9,823 nucleotides of DNA from an uncultured Clostridia bacterium. Lineage in GTDB: Bacteria > Bacillota > Clostridia > Christensenellales > Borkfalkiaceae. The DNA is taken from assembly GCA_947177825.1 (NCBI GenBank), contig CAMWWA010000035.1, positions 1 to 9,823 of the forward strand, given 5' to 3'. A program made the position numbers and the translations under genes. This document shows, in pieces, positions 7,601 to 9,823 of the stretch. The notes below the pieces were generated by a model that did not search any database, was not told where the DNA came from, and saw only the letters and a program-made list of their open reading frames with translations. Positions within the stretch are counted from its first letter, which is position 1; every line of letters starts with the position of its first letter.

Positions 7601-7916
7601 TGTTGTATTCCTGAAAGATAAATCCGACGAAGGTATTGCGGTAACTGTCGAAGTCGGAGCCCGTAAATTCTTTGGAGCTCTTGCCTTTGACAATAACCTC
7701 GCCGTTCGTCGGCTCGTCCAGACCGCCGCTCACGTTCAAAAGGGTGGACTTGCCCGAGCCCGATTTACCCAAAAGGAACACCAGCCCCGTCTGTCCGAAC
7801 GAAATGCTCACGTCGTCGAGCGCGCGCGTTTCAACGCCGCCCTTGGTCCTGTAAATTTTGGTTACGTTTTTAACTTCCAGCATTTTATAGTTGGGCGTTT
7901 TTTCCCCGTTATCCAA
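4647..7916 (-). CDS. Fused ABC transporter ATPase/FtsX-type permease with large extracellular domain (MacB-like topology)
   Basis: The 1089-residue protein joins an ABC ATPase to an FtsX-like permease. The ATPase shows Walker A GKSGSGKST (50-58), the Q-loop Gln at about 102, the signature LSGGQ (152-156), Walker B IIMADE (172-177) and the switch His208. A charged cytoplasmic linker follows (about 230-345). There is one membrane helix at about 350-375, an extracellular domain of about 580 residues, and three C-terminal helices (about 957-984, 1004-1037, 1042-1076), with the FtsX-type cytoplasmic loop KRKEIGILRAVGARG between the second and third. This is the MacB topology: export of peptides or lipids or mechanotransmission, with ATPases dimerising. 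MacB is about 650 residues, so the ectodomain is unusually large. It is rich in Tyr, Asp and Asn, including a Tyr cluster near 785-815. The best start is TTG at 7916 after a GAGGTGA site. An ATG at 7883 is the alternative, and a GTG at 7958 overlaps the promoter. No sensor kinase or regulator adjoins it. The substrate is unknown. Confidence 0.93.
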   Translation of the reverse strand: MDNGEKTPNYKMLEVKNVTKIYRTKGGVETRALDDVSISFGQTGLVFLLGKSGSGKSTLLNVSGGLDEPTNGEVIVKGKSSKEFTGSDFDSYRNTFVGFIFQEYNILDEFNVEDNIALALELQGKPKDREKINALLRDVELEAFAKRKPNTLSGGQKQRIAIARALVKEPQIIMADEPTGALDSATGKQVFDTLKKLSQTRLVIVVSHDREFAEIYGDRIVELQDGKIISDVTKEHVPPEQLDENVSVIGGNTLSIKSGSTLTAANMKTIQEFIKKTDGDVIITNGESEIANFKKSNRMSDSGSTETFGGTKADALADKQYTKEESKLIRSRLPAAKAIRIGASGLKLKPIRLIFTIFLSCIAFTMFGLFSTLMTYNGREVAAKSFADSGYEYINVTKKYRMETTYEYIGEGSDTYFDYNSAKFTEAEVAALADEYGSSTYGYFTPDSTVRIRNVTLNNMNNNQLEYYSANIVKFAYVPEGNNLRTLITGTYPTSADEICISSYMIEVFQCKGATFKEVTVDEKGRITGYANADSVTVNSEQDVIGKYIALELRDQEKAFKITGVFQSGEVDGKYDKFKGSEQINDFMLSMSFNKYMESESLHKLALVSENFYSEYEYAFESSAYGFYSRFERISGGLFYKEPEYVFDDETGEFTVQSDDDETGLNAAAKADGSRKAAPYWWDGSPEDGSYLSDYVRAYSNDEPIRICFFDKDKTTLADDEMIIDVDALRDIPKVRINVMTDIMAKVKSGEIAGFEPYSEAGTPEYNRELYWFAESYYNKNFNVSELYQKYYGGYYDEPDYYNGDKYVKGERVYLKKEERKQALEQLIGLLTTYVSSFDLQTYVGNINNYKMKVVGFFACNYNEREQGVYLTQSFIDAHVMILEQNFNYTSTTKYVPSDDEKYSGIMLEYDGKAETYKKLAGRVSMKNADGNDVFLNIENSLYSTIELANETAETLSTVFLWVGLVFAVFAALLLFNFISMSISNKRKEIGILRAVGARGVDVFKIFFAESGIIVGICTLLSIVGTVTVCAVLNTVLRTQLGISIALFVFGIVSVVMMIAIALVVAFVATFLPVFFAARKKPVDSIRAL

Positions 7917-7921
7917 ATCAG

Positions 7922-7928
7922 TCACCTC
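7922..7928 (-). promoter_or_regulatory. Shine-Dalgarno GAGGTGA selecting a TTG start
   Basis: On the minus strand GAGGTGA is a seven-base match to the 16S anti-Shine-Dalgarno. It ends five bases before an in-frame TTG (7916-7914). The in-frame ATG at 7883 has no comparable site at a proper distance. The GTG at 7958 lies upstream of the predicted transcript start. TTG is therefore the preferred start codon. Confidence 0.75.
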
Positions 7929-7948
7929 ATTATAAATAAAGTAAATAT

Positions 7949-7977
7949 ATTTTATCACCGCCCAAAAAATAAAGCAA
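7949..7977 (-). promoter_or_regulatory. Sigma-A-type promoter for the ABC transporter
   Basis: Read on the minus strand, TTGCTT (7977-7972) and TAAAAT (7954-7949) are spaced by exactly 17 bases, with a TG one base before the -10 box. Transcription should begin near 7942, giving a leader of about 25 bases before the TTG start. The promoter lies in the divergent gap shared with spoIVA. Confidence 0.7.
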
Positions 7978-8052
7978 CGATAATACAGGCATAAAAAATT
8001 TGCGGGGGTAATATGATATTAAACGTAACGGAAAAGTTTTTAAAAATCAAGC

Positions 8053-8057
8053 GGAGG
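8053..8057 (+). promoter_or_regulatory. Shine-Dalgarno GGAGG fixing the spoIVA start at 8064
   Basis: GGAGG lies six bases before the ATG at 8064. An earlier in-frame ATG at 8013 has only a G5 run four bases upstream, and it would add 17 residues that SpoIVA proteins do not have. The ATG at 8064 gives MFDSDIYKDIAIRSGGEIY, which aligns with the known SpoIVA N-terminus. Confidence 0.88.
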
Positions 8058-8063
8058 CAAAAT

Positions 8064-9536
8064 ATGTTTGACAGCGATATTTATAAGGATATAGCAATCA
8101 GGAGCGGCGGAGAGATTTACATAGGCGTGGTCGGTCCCGTGCGTACGGGTAAATCTACGCTTATAAAAAGGTTTATGACCGAACTCGTGCTGCCCCACGC
8201 GGACGGCGACAGGCTGTCGGAGATGGTTGACGAGCTTCCGCAGTCTGCTGCGGGCAGAACGGTTATGACCACCGAGCCCAAATTCATTCCCGCAAAGGCG
8301 GTAAAGGTGACGGTTGACAACGCCGAGGCGAAGGTTCGCTTAATCGACTGCGTAGGGTTCGCCGTGGAGGGCGCTTCGGGCTTCGAAGAGGAGGGCGCGC
8401 CCCGTTTGGTCAACACTATGTGGAGCGACAAACCCATGCCCTTTACCGAGGCGGCGGCTATCGGCACGCAGAAGGTAATTCGCGACCACTCGACCATAGG
8501 TCTGTGCGTAACCTGCGACGGCACGGTTACGGGAATAGCGCGCGAGGGCTATATAGCCGCCGAGGAGCGCACCGTTTCCGAGCTTAAAAGTATAGGCAAA
8601 CCTTTCGTGATAGTGCTCAACTGCGCCGACCCGGCGAATGCTGGCGTGAGAGCGCTTAGGGAGGAGTTGGAGCATAAGTACGAAAGCCCCGTGGTTGCAA
8701 TCAACTGCGAAACGGCTTCGGTCGACGAGCTGAGCGCGCTTCTCCGCGCCGTGCTCTTCGAGTTCCCCGTGACCAGCGTGGACGTAAAGATTCCCGACTG
8801 GATACGCGTTATGCCTGCCGACAGCACGGCAATTTCGGAGCTGTTGTCCGCAGTGCGCACCACCTGCGAAAAGGTTAACGTAATGCGCGAGTGCTCGCTC
8901 TTTGACGAGGCGTTCGAAGGCAGCAAGTTCTGGAAGAGCGACGTTTCGGTCAGCCTTTCGCTTGCAACGGGCAAGGCGACCGTGGAGGTCAATTTGCAGG
9001 ACGGCGTACTCTTCGATATGCTCTCCGAAATTTCGGGCGAGGATATTTCGGGCGAGGGCGCGCTGATGCAGTACGTCGCCGCGGCTTCGGAGGCAAAGCG
9101 CAACTACGACAAGGTCAAGGACGCATTCGAGTGCGCAAGGATGACCGGCTACGGCATAGTATGCCCCGCGGACGAGGATTTGAGCCTGGATAAACCCAAG
9201 GTCGTCAAGCAGGGCGGAAATATGGGCATTAAGCTGCGCGCAACCGCTCCCAGCTATCACGTTGTAAAAGTGGACGTCAGCGGCGAGGTCAGCCCTATTA
9301 TGGGGCACGCCTCCCAGAGCGAGGATATGGTTAACGGCATAATGAGCGGTTTCGAAACCGACCCCCAGGGCACCTGGAACACCGCGCTGTTCGGCAAATC
9401 GCTGCGCAGTATGGTAAAGGAGGGGCTGGACGGCAAGGTGACGGCAATGCAGGATGAGACGCGCAACAAGATGCGCAGGACGATAACCCGTATCGTTAAC
9501 GAAGGCAGAGGCGGAGTTATTTGCATCTTGCTATGA
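8064..9536 (+). CDS. spoIVA: SpoIVA, stage IV sporulation coat-basement ATPase
   Basis: SpoIVA is made in the mother cell during sporulation. It hydrolyses ATP to polymerise irreversibly on the forespore outer membrane, where SpoVM anchors it, and it forms the basement layer for the coat and cortex assembly. The 490-residue product matches the family along its whole length (about 492 in Bacillus subtilis). Visible motifs are KDIAIRSGGEIY (8-19), Walker A GPVRTGKST (24-32) with Lys30, DELPQSAAG (56-64), the threonine pair of MTTEPKF (68-74), the Walker B-like RLIDCVGF (92-99) with Asp95, DHSTIGLCVTCDGT (141-154), the tract YGIVCPADEDLSLDKPKVVKQGG (363-385), and a hydrophobic end GGVICILL (483-490), the region needed for localisation in B. 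subtilis. It is divergent from the transporter and followed by a hairpin. Known spoIVA genes are sigma-E controlled, but I could not find a convincing sigma-E site here. Ten cysteines are present. Assignment is near certain. Confidence 0.98.
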   Translation: MFDSDIYKDIAIRSGGEIYIGVVGPVRTGKSTLIKRFMTELVLPHADGDRLSEMVDELPQSAAGRTVMTTEPKFIPAKAVKVTVDNAEAKVRLIDCVGFAVEGASGFEEEGAPRLVNTMWSDKPMPFTEAAAIGTQKVIRDHSTIGLCVTCDGTVTGIAREGYIAAEERTVSELKSIGKPFVIVLNCADPANAGVRALREELEHKYESPVVAINCETASVDELSALLRAVLFEFPVTSVDVKIPDWIRVMPADSTAISELLSAVRTTCEKVNVMRECSLFDEAFEGSKFWKSDVSVSLSLATGKATVEVNLQDGVLFDMLSEISGEDISGEGALMQYVAAASEAKRNYDKVKDAFECARMTGYGIVCPADEDLSLDKPKVVKQGGNMGIKLRATAPSYHVVKVDVSGEVSPIMGHASQSEDMVNGIMSGFETDPQGTWNTALFGKSLRSMVKEGLDGKVTAMQDETRNKMRRTITRIVNEGRGGVICILL

Positions 9537-9583
9537 CGCTCCGCTTCTAAGCAGAGGAGAGTAGGTGAAAATTTAATAGAAAC

Positions 9584-9613
9584 AAGCGCCGCGCAAATTG
9601 CGCGGCGCTTTAG
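9584..9613 (+). terminator. GC-rich hairpin after spoIVA, probable terminator
   Basis: An 11-bp perfect stem (9584-9594 with 9600-9610, core GCGCCGCGC) carries an AAATT loop. It starts 47 bases after the spoIVA stop. The following tail, TTTAGCATT, is only weakly T-rich, so termination may be partial. On the opposite strand the hairpin is followed by a moderately T-rich GTTTCTATTAAATTTT, so it may also back up the leftward terminator at 9618-9654. Confidence 0.65.
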
Positions 9614-9617
9614 CATT

Positions 9618-9654
9618 AAAAAAATAGCGCAAAAGTAAAAATACCCTTGCGCTA
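9618..9654 (-). terminator. Intrinsic terminator for leftward transcription from the right
   Basis: Read on the minus strand, TAGCGCAA (9654-9647) pairs perfectly with TTGCGCTA (9632-9625) around a 14-base loop and is followed at once by seven T (9624-9618). This is a proper intrinsic terminator for a leftward transcript, convergent with spoIVA. On the plus strand no T-run follows, so the direction is clear. Confidence 0.78.
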
Positions 9655-9823
9655 CGTATGAGGCGATACCTAAATAAACATAGAGCTGTCGTACGCAGAC
9701 GGCTTACTATCGCGTCGTCTTTAATCGGAGTGTCTTAGCCGTTTTACTCGGAGTTAAATCTTAGTCTCTTCGTCCATTGTCTGCCTGCAAACTTAAAAAA
9801 ATAAGGTCTTATCGCGGCTCGCC
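9655..9823 (-). other. Unassigned repeat-containing sequence upstream of the leftward terminator
   Basis: I see no complete gene here. The stretch contains an imperfect direct repeat: TCGGAGT-n1-TCTTAG at 9725-9738 and TCGGAGT-n4-TCTTAG at 9748-9764. It also has two competing complementary pairs: GCAGAC 9695-9700 with GTCTGC 9779-9784, and ACGGCT 9699-9704 with AGCCGT 9737-9742. All three minus-strand frames are open from the window edge for a short way (to stops at 9809, 9793 and 9744), so the tail of a minus-strand gene of at most 25 residues cannot be excluded. It may otherwise be the 3' part of a small RNA. I could not match it to tRNA, tmRNA, RNase P, SRP or 6S RNA by eye. Confidence 0.4.

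Noticed and set aside
7964..8020. Possible sigma-E promoter upstream of spoIVA (AATACA at 7982 or CATAAA at 7990 as -10)
   Set aside because: Neither has a credible -35 element at the 13-15 base spacing expected for sigma-E, so no site is claimed although sigma-E control is expected from the family.
8340..9308. 322-codon minus-strand open frame opposite spoIVA
   Set aside because: SpoIVA homology covers the plus strand end to end. The antisense frame is His/Ala/Arg-rich shadow sequence without a domain.
9551..9576. AGGAG followed by GTG AAA ATT TAA after spoIVA, considered as a small gene
   Set aside because: It encodes only three residues before the stop.
9725..9764. CRISPR-like repeat
   Set aside because: There are only two imperfect copies with different internal spacing, and no further units or cas genes.
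9754..9777. Minus-strand mini-frame MDEETKI, considered as a leader peptide or tmRNA tag
   Set aside because: It is seven codons long without a good Shine-Dalgarno, does not resemble the tmRNA tag ending, and no gene lies downstream on that strand before the terminator.
9655..9823. tRNA, tmRNA, RNase P, SRP or T-box RNA
   Set aside because: No T-loop consensus, CCA end, RNase P core, SRP tetraloop context or T-box sequence was found on either strand. The region is reported only as unassigned.

Overview
The window looks like chromosome of an anaerobic, spore-forming Bacillota, probably an uncultured gut-type Clostridia lineage. The firmest evidence is a full-length spoIVA, the spore-coat ATPase found in endospore formers. 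Strong purine-rich Shine-Dalgarno sites, sigma-A-like promoters and a Gram-positive-style fused ABC transporter agree with this. Assignment below class level is not supportable from the sequence. I see no phage, insertion sequence, CRISPR array, tRNA, rRNA or other mobile-element signature.

Layout, left to right. (1) 1-1494 (+): the 3' two thirds of a cytoplasmic GH3 beta-glycosidase, cut by the window edge before its catalytic nucleophile. (2) 1496-3233 (+): a good promoter starting inside the stop region of the GH3 gene drives two overlapping serine-hydrolase genes, a monoacylglycerol-lipase/lysophospholipase-like alpha/beta hydrolase and an esterase-D-like putative esterase. (3) 3234-3341: a short intergenic leader with two hairpins whose arms can exchange partners. 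(4) 3342-4532 (+): an ATP-grasp ligase-like enzyme of unknown substrate. It ends at a strong bidirectional terminator shared with the convergent gene. (5) 4647-7916 (-): a large fused ABC ATPase/FtsX-type permease with a roughly 580-residue extracellular domain. It is read from its own promoter and most likely starts at TTG. (6) 8064-9536 (+): spoIVA, divergent from the transporter. (7) 9537-9823: no complete coding gene. This stretch holds a GC-rich hairpin after spoIVA, a clear intrinsic terminator facing left, and about 165 bases of repeat-containing, foldable sequence that may be the end of an RNA or gene lying to the right.

The genes do not form one pathway. The GH3 enzyme releases sugar from beta-glycosides. 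The hydrolase pair probably cleaves carboxylic esters. The transporter resembles peptide or lipid exporters and lipoprotein or antimicrobial-handling systems. SpoIVA is a housekeeping sporulation gene. I found no convincing new multi-gene system. The observations most worth following are the unexplained structured right end, the leader of the ATP-grasp gene, the unassigned ATP-grasp enzyme, and the transporter's oversized ectodomain and start site.
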